This document shows positions 27,284-37,182 of a stretch of DNA of 64,000 nt, piece by piece (position 1 is the stretch's first letter; each line of letters opens with the position of its first letter). The translations under genes were made by a program, and so were the position numbers. The notes beneath the pieces were generated by a model. That model was not told the DNA's origin. It searched no databases and worked only from the letters and a program-made list of their open reading frames with translations. The stretch is from Alloalcanivorax mobilis (lineage in GTDB: Bacteria; Pseudomonadota; Gammaproteobacteria; Pseudomonadales; Alcanivoracaceae): positions 1 to 64,000 of the forward strand of contig NZ_NMQZ01000030.1 of assembly GCF_002864685.1 (NCBI RefSeq), given 5' to 3'.

Positions 27284-28357
27284 CTAAACAATCGGTGGCT
27301 CGCCGGCGGTGCTGGGGCCGCGTTCAATGTCGGAAGTAAACACTTCCAGATTTTGCTCCACCTCGCCCACTTCTTCGAAACGGGCGATGTGATACAGCGC
27401 TTCCCCTTCGTTGACCAACGGCAGGTTGTTGCGGCCCACCAGGATGCCGGCGCAGGGAGACTCAATGGCCACGTCCTCGCCGCCGAACGGGCTGGAGATG
27501 CGGCCGATCAACTGGCCCCTGCGCACTCGGGCGCCCAGCGCCACGGTGGGCAGGAACACGCCGTCGCGTTCGGCGCGCACCCAGCTTGAGGAACGCGCGA
27601 TGTGCGGCTCCAGGGGGCTGCGGGTCTTGCGCGGCCCGGTCATGTTCAGGTGGTGCATGATGTTCAGCACCCCCTTCACACCGGCGCGAATGCACGCCTC
27701 CTCGAAACGCAGCGCCTCACCCGCCTCATAGGTAATCACCGGAATGCCCTGGGCCTCGGCCACCTCGCGCAGGGTGCCCTCACCCAACACCGAATTGATC
27801 ACCACCGGCACGCCAAAGGCGTTGGCCATCTCGGCGGTGGCCGGGTTGGAAAGATCAGCACGGATTTGCGGCAAATTAGCGCGGTGAATGGCGCCGGTGT
27901 GCAGATCCACCGCGTGGGTGGCGCGATCCAGCACCTGGGTCTTGAACTGCCAGGCCATGCGCGCGCCCAGGCTGCCGGTCTCGGAACCGGGGAAGCAGCG
28001 ATTGAGATCACGTCGGTCGGGCAAATAACGGGTCTTATGAATAAAGCCGAACACGTTCACCACCGGCACCGCCAGCAAGGTGCCATTGAGACGCTTCAGT
28101 GACGAGTGACGCAGCAGCCGGCGAATGATTTCCACGCCATTGAGTTCGTCGCCGTGAATGGCGGCACTGACCATCAGCACTGGCCCAGGATGGCGGCCGT
28201 GGATCACATGAATCGGCACGTTCAATGGCGTCTGGGTATAGAGCTGCGCCAACGGCAACTCCACCTTGACCCGGGTGCCCGGCTGCACGACGGTACCGTT
28301 AATCCGAAAAGGCGCCGCTTTTTCGTTGTGTCCGCTGTTTCGCTTACTGTTCGCCAT
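27284..28357 (-). CDS. Succinylglutamate desuccinylase/aspartoacylase-family (AstE/AspA) zinc hydrolase
   Basis: This 357-residue M14-like metallohydrolase has the zinc motif IHGDELNG (HxxE) near residue 65 and a third ligand in HAVDLHTG. A lipoyl/biotinyl-like C-terminal domain (LGARVRRGQLIGRI, ESPCAGILVG) follows. The family cleaves N-acyl amino acids or amide-linked acidic groups. It is third in an operon with a RimB-like protease and RimK, which adds glutamates to proteins. The inferred role is trimming or processing the amide-linked glutamates; the substrate is unproven. The ATG at 28357 is chosen. Confidence 0.85.
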   Translation of the reverse strand: MANSKRNSGHNEKAAPFRINGTVVQPGTRVKVELPLAQLYTQTPLNVPIHVIHGRHPGPVLMVSAAIHGDELNGVEIIRRLLRHSSLKRLNGTLLAVPVVNVFGFIHKTRYLPDRRDLNRCFPGSETGSLGARMAWQFKTQVLDRATHAVDLHTGAIHRANLPQIRADLSNPATAEMANAFGVPVVINSVLGEGTLREVAEAQGIPVITYEAGEALRFEEACIRAGVKGVLNIMHHLNMTGPRKTRSPLEPHIARSSSWVRAERDGVFLPTVALGARVRRGQLIGRISSPFGGEDVAIESPCAGILVGRNNLPLVNEGEALYHIARFEEVGEVEQNLEVFTSDIERGPSTAGEPPIV

Positions 28358-28401
28358 CGACTGCCCACGACTCATGTTTTCGCTGTTTTTCGTTTTTCGC
28401 T

Positions 28402-28423
28402 ATCAACTGTCAACTGCTAACCG
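28402..28423. repeat. Short TCAACTG heptamer array, single arm
   Basis: TATCAACTGTCAACTGCTAAC contains TCAACTG, TCAACTG and a degenerate third word on a 7-nt period. It is the same word family as the array at 45010-45118. It lies 2 nt from the rimK stop codon, and I see no inverse arm. Confidence 0.6.
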
Positions 28424-28424
28424 C

Positions 28425-29333
28425 CTACCCCTTGGCCCCTTTGGTCTGGGTGCGGTGCGGCCGGGCGTGTGTCTCGATGAATTTCACCACCATGCCGGCC
28501 ACGTCCTTGCTGGTGGCCTGCTCGATGCCTTCCAGACCCGGCGAGGAATTCACCTCCATCACCAGCGGCCCGTGGTTGGAGCGCAGAATATCCACACCGG
28601 CCACGTTCAGCCCCATGATGCGCGCCGCGCGCACCGCGGTGGCCCGTTCTTCGGGGGTAATGCGGATCAGGCTGGCGGTGCCACCACGGTGCAGGTTGGA
28701 GCGGAACTCGCCGGGCAGAGCCTGACGCTTCATGGCGGCGATCACCTTGCCGCCCACCACGAAACAGCGAATGTCCGCGCCGCCCGCTTCCTTGATGTAT
28801 TCCTGCACCATCACCGAGACGTTCAGGCCCATAAAGGCCTCGATCACCGATTCCGCCGCCTTGCGGGTTTCCGCCAGCACCACGCCAATGCCCTGGGTGC
28901 CTTCCAGCATTTTGATCACCAGCGGCGCGCCACGCACCATGTTGATCAGATCGGGAATGTCGTCCGGCGAGTGGGCAAAACCGGTCACCGGCAGGCCGAC
29001 GCCCTTGCGCGAGAGCAATTGCAGCGAGCGCAGTTTGTCCCGCGAGCGCGAAATCGCCACCGATTCATTGACCGGGAACACCCCCATCATCTCGAACTGG
29101 CGCAATACCGCGGTGCCGTACTGGGTAATCGAGGCGCCGATCCGGGGAATCACCGCGTCGAAGCCTTCCAGCACTTCGCCTTTGAAGTGGATCTCGGGCT
29201 TGTGCGACACCATGCTCATGTAACAGCGCAGGGTGTCGATCACGTGCATCTCATGGCCAGCGGCCTCGCCGGCCTCCATCAGACGACGGGTGGAGTAGAG
29301 GCGCTTATTGCGGGAAAGAATGGCTATTTTCAT
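28425..29333 (-). CDS. rimK: RimK, ATP-grasp alpha-L-glutamate ligase
   Basis: This 302-residue ATP-grasp ligase closely matches E. coli RimK in length (300) and start ([18 protein letters not shown]). RimK adds glutamates to the C-terminus of ribosomal protein S6 and also makes poly-alpha-glutamate. ATP-grasp elements include [20 protein letters not shown] and the metal-binding [24 protein letters not shown]. It overlaps the RimB-like gene upstream by 4 nt. In Pseudomonas, RimK with RimA and RimB tunes translation and motility. Confidence 0.94.
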   Translation of the reverse strand: MKIAILSRNKRLYSTRRLMEAGEAAGHEMHVIDTLRCYMSMVSHKPEIHFKGEVLEGFDAVIPRIGASITQYGTAVLRQFEMMGVFPVNESVAISRSRDKLRSLQLLSRKGVGLPVTGFAHSPDDIPDLINMVRGAPLVIKMLEGTQGIGVVLAETRKAAESVIEAFMGLNVSVMVQEYIKEAGGADIRCFVVGGKVIAAMKRQALPGEFRSNLHRGGTASLIRITPEERATAVRAARIMGLNVAGVDILRSNHGPLVMEVNSSPGLEGIEQATSKDVAGMVVKFIETHARPHRTQTKGAKG

Positions 29334-29764
29334 GGTTGACGCTCATCTCCTCCGAGGAGAAAGGATGCCTTGGGATGCACCACGATACGATCCATGGCGG
29401 TTCGCCCCAGCAGCATGCGGAATTTCATCGTGTCACGGTCGGTCAGGGTAATTTCGATCTGCCAGCGGCCCTCGCCCATCACGATCGGCGTCCTGATCAC
29501 CGGACGCCGCTCCCGGTGGCCGCCGGAATCGGACACCACCCGGTACTCCAGCACCGGCGCCTCGCATTCACGGATTTCGTCGCTGTCCTGGTAAGGATGA
29601 ATCTGGAAGCGCACCCAATCGCGGCCGTCCCGCTCGAACGGCTCAACACGGAAAGCGTGCAACGCCGAGGTTCGCGCGCCGGTATCCACCTTGACCTTGA
29701 TGGCCCTGATCTCAAGCTCCGGCAAGCAAGCCCACTCCCGCCAGCCGACGGTCATTGTCTTCAT
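29330..29764 (-). CDS. RimB-type retropepsin-like protease (PF05618, 'ATP-dependent zinc protease')
   Basis: This 144-residue protein has the retropepsin-like motif [13 protein letters not shown] near residue 26, where DTG carries the catalytic aspartate, and a second conserved [14 protein letters not shown] near the C-terminus. The domain was historically called an ATP-dependent zinc protease and corresponds to RimB in Pseudomonas rim operons. It heads the operon with rimK and an AstE-like hydrolase. An internal start at Met4 (29755) is possible. Confidence 0.85.
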   Translation of the reverse strand: MKTMTVGWREWACLPELEIRAIKVKVDTGARTSALHAFRVEPFERDGRDWVRFQIHPYQDSDEIRECEAPVLEYRVVSDSGGHRERRPVIRTPIVMGEGRWQIEITLTDRDTMKFRMLLGRTAMDRIVVHPKASFLLGGDERQP

Positions 29765-29870
29765 CGAGGATTCCTGTCTCGCCTTAGGTCAGCGAAAAAC
29801 CACTTTCAAGCAGACTACACAGCCCCAGTGACAGGAACCAGACGCTTCAACGGGATTTTATAAAGGGGAA

Positions 29871-30025
29871 CGCTGGACGCTGGACGCTAGACGCCGGACG
29901 CTGAAAAAAACGCGAACATCGAGCGTTGCGGCTCCGCAAGTGCGTTTTGCGCAGCCGCAAGGCCAGCAGGCCCGGGTTTTGATCTTAGCGTCCGGCGTCC
30001 GGCGTCCGGCGTCTAGCGTCCAGCG
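29871..30025. repeat. Inverted heptamer arrays, GCGTCCG type, mirrored irregular words
   Basis: The left arm (29871-29905) is CGCTGGACGCTGGACGC followed by TAGACGCCGGACGCTGAA. The right arm (29987-30025) is four to five GCGTCCG/GCGTCTA/GCGTCCA words. The order of variant words, including the rare TAG-containing one, is preserved in mirror image. The right arm is preceded by the leader GGTTTTGATCTTA (29975-29987) and ends 4 nt from the argG stop. The core also holds GTTGCGGCTCCGCAA. Confidence 0.88.
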
Positions 30026-30029
30026 CCCC

Positions 30030-31253
<1,224 letters not shown>

Positions 31254-31370
31254 GAAACACTCCACGACTGAAAAACACCGGCCCCGCCCCCAAACGCACG
31301 GGGGGCGGCGAACTGGCGATGAATTGAAGACCGCGTATTCTACCCGCGCCGGTCCGCCGGCGTCACCTCC

Positions 31371-31443
31371 GCCGGCCCATGCCAATGCAAGCGCCGGCCA
31401 ACGGAATAGGAATTGGCCGGCGCTTGCATTAGCATGGGCCGGC
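31371..31443. repeat. Large palindrome between divergent argG and rnt
   Basis: Two 31-nt arms (31371-31401 and 31413-31443) are inverse complements with one mismatch, around an 11-nt loop CGGAATAGGAA. The arms begin GCCGGCCCATGC and end GCGCCGGCCAA. The right arm ends 17 nt upstream of the rnt start, so the structure would form in the rnt 5' leader if transcription starts upstream of it. It is unlike the heptamer arrays and may be a REPIN-like insertion or an attenuator. Confidence 0.85.
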
Positions 31444-31460
31444 CTTTGACTGGAGACTTC

Positions 31461-32129
31461 ATGAGCGACAAGCATCCCTCCCTCGCCCTGCGCTTCCGGG
31501 GTTTCCTGCCGGTCGTGGTGGATGTGGAGACCGGCGGCTTCGACGCGCGCAACGACGCGCTGCTGGAAATCGCCGCGGTTCTCATCGACATGGACGCCAA
31601 CGGCCGCCTGCGCCCCTCGACCCGGGTGCACTTTCACGTCGACCCGTTCCCCGGCGCCAACCTGGAGCAGGCGGCGCTGGATTTCACCGGCATCGATCCG
31701 CACAACCCGCTGCGCGGCGCGGTCAGCGAGGAAACCGCCTTGCGCGGCGTGTTCGAGCCGGTGCGCAAGGCGGTCAAGGCACATGGCTGCAACCGCGCCG
31801 TGCTGGTCGGCCACAACAGCTTCTTCGACCAGGGCTTTCTCAACGCCGCCGCCGAGCGCGTCGAGGTCAAGCGCAACCCGTTTCACCCATTCTCAAGCTT
31901 CGACACCGCCACCCTGGCCGGGCTGGTGTACGGCCAGACCGTGCTGGCCAAGGCCTGCGAGGCCGCCGCCATTCCGTTCAACCAGCGCGATGCCCACTCG
32001 GCGCTGTACGACGCCACCCGCACCGCCGAGCTGTTCTGCTCAATGGTCAACCGCTTCCGCGATCTGGGCGGCTGGCCGCCGCCACCGGCCAGCACCATGC
32101 CACCCACCCTGGCCAACGCACTGGACTAA
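31461..32129 (+). CDS. rnt: Ribonuclease T
   Basis: This 222-residue DEDDh exonuclease trims 3' ends of tRNAs and other stable RNAs. The four acidic ligands and general base are visible in [23 protein letters not shown] and [15 protein letters not shown]. Length and order match Pseudomonas RNase T. The start at 31461 follows GACTGGAGAC. The argG-rnt-peroxiredoxin-grxD order is shared with Pseudomonas. Confidence 0.94.
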   Translation: MSDKHPSLALRFRGFLPVVVDVETGGFDARNDALLEIAAVLIDMDANGRLRPSTRVHFHVDPFPGANLEQAALDFTGIDPHNPLRGAVSEETALRGVFEPVRKAVKAHGCNRAVLVGHNSFFDQGFLNAAAERVEVKRNPFHPFSSFDTATLAGLVYGQTVLAKACEAAAIPFNQRDAHSALYDATRTAELFCSMVNRFRDLGGWPPPPASTMPPTLANALD

Positions 32130-32138
32130 ACGTCCGCC

Positions 32139-33902
32139 TCAGAGCGTGGCCGCCTCGGCCACCAAACCGGCCACCGCGCTCTCCCAATGGCCGTCAACGC
32201 GCTCGCCGGGCAACGGCGTTTCCGCCAGCAGATCGGCGATCAGTGCCGGGTCACCAGCGTCCGGCAATAACGGGTCGCGAGGCATCAGCTTGTGCTGCAT
32301 CACCTGCTTGGCCAGCGCCAGGCGGCGAGAATCGTCGCCGATGCGCGCCGCTTCCCACGCCATCAATACCGCCGAGGTGCAATGGTACAAGGCACTGGCC
32401 AGGCGCCGCGCCTCCGCCTCCAGGCCCTCGCCGTCGTCAGCGATGCGGCTGGCGGCCCGGGTCACCTTGCCGAGCACCGCGCGAAACACCGCCTGGTCCC
32501 GCTCACCCAGCTTCGCCTGGCCGATGCAGTCGTCCAGGTAGTCGTGCAACACCGGCAAGGTCTGTTCCCGGCGCATGGAACGGAACACGTCCAGGGCAAC
32601 GATGTTGCTGGTGCCTTCCCAGATTGAACCGAGATGGGCATCGCGCAGCACCCGCGCGTCGGACCATTCCTCGATGTAGCCGCAACCGCCGCGCACCTCC
32701 ATGCCATCGCCGGTGACCTTGCGGGCATCGCGGGTGGTGCGGAATTTGATCAGCGGCGTGAGAATGCGCAGCAGTTTTGCCGCCTGGCGATCGCCGTGGT
32801 CGGCGCGGCGCAGGCAATCGGCGGTGTGCAACACCATGCTGCGGCCCTGTTCCGCGCTCACCATCATCTTGATCAGGGTGCGCTGCAGCAGCGGCAGATC
32901 GATCAGAGTGCGGCCGAAGGCCACCCGGTTGCGGGCGATGAACAACGCCTCGTTGAGCGCCCGGCGCATCAGCCCGGCGGAGCGCACGCCGTTGGACAAC
33001 CGCGACATATTGATCATATCGGTCATCTGCTTGAAGCCGTTGCCGGGCTCGCCCACCACGTAGGCCTCGGCGCCTTCCAGGATGATCTCGCCGCTGGCCA
33101 TGGATTTGGTGCCCATCTTGTCCTTGAGGCGCACGATCCGGTACTGGTTGAGGTTGCCGTCCGGCAGGCGGCGCGGCAGCAGGAACAGGGTCAAACCGCG
33201 GGTGCCGCTGTCGCCGCCTTGCGGGCGCGCCAGCACCATCGCCAGATCGGCGTCCGCGTTGGAGCAGAACCATTTGTCCCCGTACAGCCGCCAGACACCC
33301 TCTTCCAGCCGCGCTTCGGTGGTGATCACCCCAACGTCGGAGCCGGCGTCCTGCTCGGTCATGAACATGGCGCCCTGGAACAGGCGATTCTCGTCCTGGG
33401 AGGTGAGCGCATCGATGTAGCGGTCGATCAGCGCCCGGTCACCGAATTTGCTGAGAGTGCGGGTCAGCGCATCGGTCATGCTGAGCGGGCAACACAGGCC
33501 GAATTCCGCCTGCACGAACAGATAGGTGAGCCCGTATTTGACCACCGGCGGCAGTGTTTCCGGCCAATCGAACACGCCAGCGCGATGGGACATCGCCGCC
33601 AGCCCATAACGGCAAAAGGCGAACTGCTCCAAGCGCCGGTACGAAGGATGTTTGTCCACGCTCATCGCCGGGCTGCCGTCGCGATGGCGCGGCTTTAAGG
33701 TGGGCGGGTTGCGGTCCGCCTCGCGGGCCAGCTGATCCAGCTCATCGCCGACCAGCGCGCCCAGTTCCTCGAACACCGGCGTCACGTGATCGCGCAGTGG
33801 CGCCGGCAGATACACCTTCAGCAACGACGCGAAATCCGGATCACCGTGATAGACATTGTTGCCACGGCTGTCCGGAATATTGCGGTAAACCGGCTGTGCC
33901 AT
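32139..33902 (-). CDS. Acyl-CoA dehydrogenase family protein
   Basis: This 587-residue enzyme has a long N-terminal region followed by the flavin motif FMTEQDAGSDVGVI near residue 185, the arginine segment RNRVAFGRTLIDLPL, and the C-terminal RGGCGYIEEWSDARVLRDAHLGSIWEGTSNI. It resembles the long AidB/medium-chain type rather than the 380-residue mitochondrial type. The electron acceptor is probably electron-transfer flavoprotein. It is convergent with rnt only 9 nt away. The substrate is unknown. Confidence 0.85.
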   Translation of the reverse strand: MAQPVYRNIPDSRGNNVYHGDPDFASLLKVYLPAPLRDHVTPVFEELGALVGDELDQLAREADRNPPTLKPRHRDGSPAMSVDKHPSYRRLEQFAFCRYGLAAMSHRAGVFDWPETLPPVVKYGLTYLFVQAEFGLCCPLSMTDALTRTLSKFGDRALIDRYIDALTSQDENRLFQGAMFMTEQDAGSDVGVITTEARLEEGVWRLYGDKWFCSNADADLAMVLARPQGGDSGTRGLTLFLLPRRLPDGNLNQYRIVRLKDKMGTKSMASGEIILEGAEAYVVGEPGNGFKQMTDMINMSRLSNGVRSAGLMRRALNEALFIARNRVAFGRTLIDLPLLQRTLIKMMVSAEQGRSMVLHTADCLRRADHGDRQAAKLLRILTPLIKFRTTRDARKVTGDGMEVRGGCGYIEEWSDARVLRDAHLGSIWEGTSNIVALDVFRSMRREQTLPVLHDYLDDCIGQAKLGERDQAVFRAVLGKVTRAASRIADDGEGLEAEARRLASALYHCTSAVLMAWEAARIGDDSRRLALAKQVMQHKLMPRDPLLPDAGDPALIADLLAETPLPGERVDGHWESAVAGLVAEAATL

Positions 33903-34001
33903 ACTGAAAACCCCGCGTTATGAATAGTGTTTTCAAAATCCTATAGCGGATTTTTTCCTCTGGCCAATCGTGTTTCTGGATGCTTTGGTACAGTAGGCTT
34001 C

Positions 34002-34066
34002 AAGCCTCAAGCCTCAAGCCTCAAGCGTCTGGCGTCTGGCGTCTGGCGTCTGGCGTCTGGCGTCCA
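34002..34066. repeat. Adjacent heptamer arrays: AAGCCTC then GCGTCTG
   Basis: Three AAGCCTC copies (34002-34022) run directly into five perfect GCGTCTG copies and a GCGTCCA variant (34025-34066). Two unrelated words are joined on the same 7-nt phase except for a 2-nt junction. No inverse arm is present. It lies just downstream of the peroxiredoxin terminator. Confidence 0.88.
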
Positions 34067-34094
34067 CCAGACTCCCCCATCCGTGAACAACCAT

Positions 34095-34123
34095 AAAAAA
34101 AGGCGCCCGAAAGCGCCTTTTTT
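34095..34123. terminator. Bidirectional intrinsic terminator of the peroxiredoxin gene
   Basis: A seven-A run and GGCGC pair with GCGCC and a six-T run around the loop CCGAAA. On the minus strand it follows the peroxiredoxin stop by about 18 nt and ends in a U-tract. Confidence 0.88.
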
Positions 34124-34140
34124 CTCGAACCGGGAAGCGA

Positions 34141-34743
34141 TCAGAGCTTGCCGTGGTTCTCGGACAGGTAGGAGGCCACGCCTTCCGGGCTGTCTTTCAT
34201 GCCCTGGTCGCCTTTCTGCCAGCCGGCCGGGCACACTTCGCCGTGCTCTTCGTGGAACTGGATAGCATCCACCAGACGCACCAGCTCATCGATGTTACGG
34301 CCCAGCGGCAGGTCGTTAACGATCTGGCTGCGCACCACGCCGTTGTTGTCGATCAGGAAAGCACCACGGAACGCCATGCCGCCTTCGGATTCCACATCAT
34401 AGGCCTGGGAGATCTGGTGGTTCAGATCCGCCGCCATGGTGTAGGTGACCGGGCCAATGCCGCCATCGTTGATGGCGGTGTTGCGCCATGCGTTGTGGGT
34501 AAAGTGGCTGTCGATGGACACGCTGATCACTTCCACGCCGCGCTCTTTGAATGCGTCCATACGGTGATCCAGGGCGATCAGCTCGGAGGGGCACACAAAG
34601 GTGAAATCCAGCGGGTAGAAGAAGACCAGACCGTACTTGCCTTTGATCGCTTCGGACAGGGTGAATTCATCCACGATGGACCCGTCGCCGAGCACCGCGG
34701 GCACTGTAAAGTCGGGTGCGGGTTTACCTACCAGTACGCCCAT
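34141..34743 (-). CDS. Typical 2-Cys peroxiredoxin, AhpC/TSA family
   Basis: This 200-residue thiol peroxidase reduces hydrogen peroxide and organic peroxides. The peroxidatic cysteine is in DFTFVCPSEL near residue 50 and the resolving cysteine in HGEVCPAGW near residue 170. The ATG at 34743 is preceded by GGAGAG at good spacing, so I reject the ATG five codons upstream, which contains that ribosome site. It is followed by a monothiol glutaredoxin gene upstream on the same strand, and has its own strong terminator. Confidence 0.93.
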   Translation of the reverse strand: MGVLVGKPAPDFTVPAVLGDGSIVDEFTLSEAIKGKYGLVFFYPLDFTFVCPSELIALDHRMDAFKERGVEVISVSIDSHFTHNAWRNTAINDGGIGPVTYTMAADLNHQISQAYDVESEGGMAFRGAFLIDNNGVVRSQIVNDLPLGRNIDELVRLVDAIQFHEEHGEVCPAGWQKGDQGMKDSPEGVASYLSENHGKL

Positions 34744-34928
34744 GTCGTTACTCTCCATTTAATCCATGAAATCGGTTTAGAAGACATTTTCGCCGTTCGG
34801 CGGGCAACGCTTCAGCGTCGCCGTCGCGCGATCAATGTTGGCGAAAATGACATTGGATTCAACAGGCCCGCCCATTGGCCCCGATTGGCAAAAACAATCG
34901 AAGCCCGGGCGATCATACCCTGTCGTTG

Positions 34929-35255
34929 TCAGGCATCGCTTTCGGTAGCGGCGCTTTCCACCAGCTCTTTGAGCTGGCCGGAGCGGAACATCTCCATAAT
35001 GATGTCGCAACCGCCCACCAGCTCACCGCTGACCCACAATTGCGGGTAGGTCGGCCAATTGGCGTATTCCTTCAACGCCTGGCGGATTTCCGGCGCTTCG
35101 AGAATGTTCACATAGGCAAACGGCTTGCCCACGTTGGTCATCGCTTCCACCACCTGGGCGGAAAATCCGCATTGGGGAAACTGCGGCGTGCCTTTGATGT
35201 ACACCAGCACCGGGTTGTTCGCGATCTGGTCCTTAATGACCTGAATCACATCCAT
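34929..35255 (-). CDS. grxD: Monothiol glutaredoxin (Grx4 type)
   Basis: This 108-residue CGFS-type glutaredoxin binds a [2Fe-2S] cluster with glutathione and carries it to target proteins. The motif FPQCGFSAQVVEAM sits near residue 27, and the C-terminal LVGGCDIIMEMFRSGQL is typical. The ATG at 35255 follows AGGTGG; a GTG three codons upstream is less likely. It precedes the peroxiredoxin gene by 186 nt on the same strand. Confidence 0.94.
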   Translation of the reverse strand: MDVIQVIKDQIANNPVLVYIKGTPQFPQCGFSAQVVEAMTNVGKPFAYVNILEAPEIRQALKEYANWPTYPQLWVSGELVGGCDIIMEMFRSGQLKELVESAATESDA

Positions 35256-35353
35256 AGCAACCACCTGGGTCAGGAAAATGAATGGGGGCGGCAGTTTAAC
35301 ACTTCCGCCGCCGTTACAGCAGTGCAGGCAAGAGTGGGGCCCGGGCAGCGGCT

Positions 35354-36925
35354 TTACAAGGGGGTGTCCTGATCGCCGGGCGCGCCGTAGCCGCCACCGC
35401 CGGGCGAGGCGATCAGCAGGCGGTCGCCGGCGCCCGCCCGGGCGCTGATCTTGGGCCCCAGCAGGGTACCATTGAGGCGGTTCTCTCCGGCGGCGCCGGG
35501 CTCACCGCCGGCCAGCCCCCAAGGGCGATGGGCGCGCCGCTCGGTGAGCAGGGTAAAGCGCGCCGGCGCCAGAAACTCCAGCTCCCGCTCGATGCCATCG
35601 CCACCGCGATGGCGCCCCGCCCCGCCGCTGCCCCGGCGCAACGCGTAGCGCAACACGCGCAGTGGATAGTGCTCTTCCAGGCTTTCAATCGGCGTGTTCA
35701 GGGTGTTGGTCATATGGCTGTGCACCGCCGAGAGACCCGGTCCGCCAGCGTGGGCGCCGGTGCCGCCGGCCATGGTCTCGTAATAGTCCCAGCGCCGCTC
35801 GCCGTCATCGCCCATCGCCAGGTTGTTCATGGTGCCCTGGCTGGCGGCGGGAATGCCCCCGGGCAACGCCTGCGCCAAGGCGCCCAGCACTACGTCCACG
35901 ATCCGTGAGCTGGTTTCCACGTTGCCGGCGGCCACCGCCCCCGGCCGGCGGGCATTGACCAGGCTGCCCGGCGGCGCGGCCAGCGTGATCGGCCGGAACA
36001 GGCCCGCGCAGGACGGCGCGTCGTCCGGCAGCAAACAACGGAAGCAGTAATACACCGCCGCCGCCGCCACCGACAGCGGGCAATTAATGTTGCCCGCCAC
36101 CTGGGCGGCACTGGCGGAAAAATCCAGGTGCGCCCGGTCACCGGTGATCTCCAGGGTCACCGCGATGACGATGTCCCGCTGGCCCTGGCCATCGTCGTCC
36201 ATTACGTCGGTGAAGCGATAGCGGCCATCGGCGAGGTCCGCCAGGCGTTGTCGCATGCGCCGCTCACCGTACTCGTTGAGGGCATCCAGGGCGTCGTTCA
36301 GCGCCGCCAGGCCGCGCTCTTCGATCAGCGCCGCCAGCCGCCGGGCGCCGGCCTCGCAGGCGCTCGCCTGGGCGGCGAAATCGGCGAACCGGGGCACGTC
36401 CAACGGCAAGGCGGTGCCCTCCTCCTCAAGCCCGGCCAGGCGCCGGCACAACGCCACCCGCCACTGGCCTTCGCGTTTCAACCACTGCGGGGCGATCACC
36501 AGCCCCTCTTCATCCAGGGTGCGCGACACCGGCATGGACCCCGGGCTGTGGGCGCCGATGTTGGCGTGATGGGCCCGGGTCACGGTGAACGCCGCCAGCC
36601 GCGCGCCGCAAAACACCGGCGCCACCACCGTCACATCCGGCAGGTGGGTGCCGCCCAGATAGGGATCATTGACCACCAGCAAATCACCGGCGCGCCACTC
36701 GCGGCCTTCCACCAGGTCCGCCATCGCGTACGCCATCGAGCCCAGATGCACGGGAATGTGCGCCGCCTGGGCGCACAGGCCGCCGCCGGCGTCGAAAATG
36801 GCGCAGGAAAAATCCAGCCGGTCCTTGATGTTGGGCGACAAGGCGCTGGCGCGCAGCAGCGCGCCCATCTCATCGCAGATGCCGGACAACCGATTGGCGA
36901 AGATGCTTAATTGAACGGGATTCAT
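35354..36925 (-). CDS. Hydantoinase B/5-oxoprolinase beta-subunit family protein, orphan
   Basis: This 523-residue protein matches HyuB (ATP-dependent hydantoin or oxoproline hydrolysis), with FDAGGGLCAQAAHIPVHLG near residue 45, DLLVVNDPYLGGTHLPDV near residue 80, and a glycine-rich C-terminus. HyuB normally works with an ATP-binding HyuA that is either fused or adjacent. No HyuA lies next to it in this window, so it may pair with a distant partner. It could also act on a different cyclic amide. Confidence 0.85.
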   Translation of the reverse strand: MNPVQLSIFANRLSGICDEMGALLRASALSPNIKDRLDFSCAIFDAGGGLCAQAAHIPVHLGSMAYAMADLVEGREWRAGDLLVVNDPYLGGTHLPDVTVVAPVFCGARLAAFTVTRAHHANIGAHSPGSMPVSRTLDEEGLVIAPQWLKREGQWRVALCRRLAGLEEEGTALPLDVPRFADFAAQASACEAGARRLAALIEERGLAALNDALDALNEYGERRMRQRLADLADGRYRFTDVMDDDGQGQRDIVIAVTLEITGDRAHLDFSASAAQVAGNINCPLSVAAAAVYYCFRCLLPDDAPSCAGLFRPITLAAPPGSLVNARRPGAVAAGNVETSSRIVDVVLGALAQALPGGIPAASQGTMNNLAMGDDGERRWDYYETMAGGTGAHAGGPGLSAVHSHMTNTLNTPIESLEEHYPLRVLRYALRRGSGGAGRHRGGDGIERELEFLAPARFTLLTERRAHRPWGLAGGEPGAAGENRLNGTLLGPKISARAGAGDRLLIASPGGGGYGAPGDQDTPL

Positions 36926-37182
36926 GGTGGCAATTTAGCAGGGAACAGGATCAGGGGAACAGGGCGCATTGAATGCCGCCCCCATAAGAAGCCAACCATC
37001 TCAAGCCAGAAACGCGGTTCCCACGCCTCGCCGGCGGCGGCAATTTGCCTCGCCAGAGCACCGCAACTGTCGTAAGGTTTTCACCGCCCCACAGCCACCC
37101 CGGCCAGGCCCGCGGGCGCGTTCGAACACGCCCGCCATTAACGGCCGCCCCGCTCAAAATCAGACTTCAGGATGCCCCAGCA

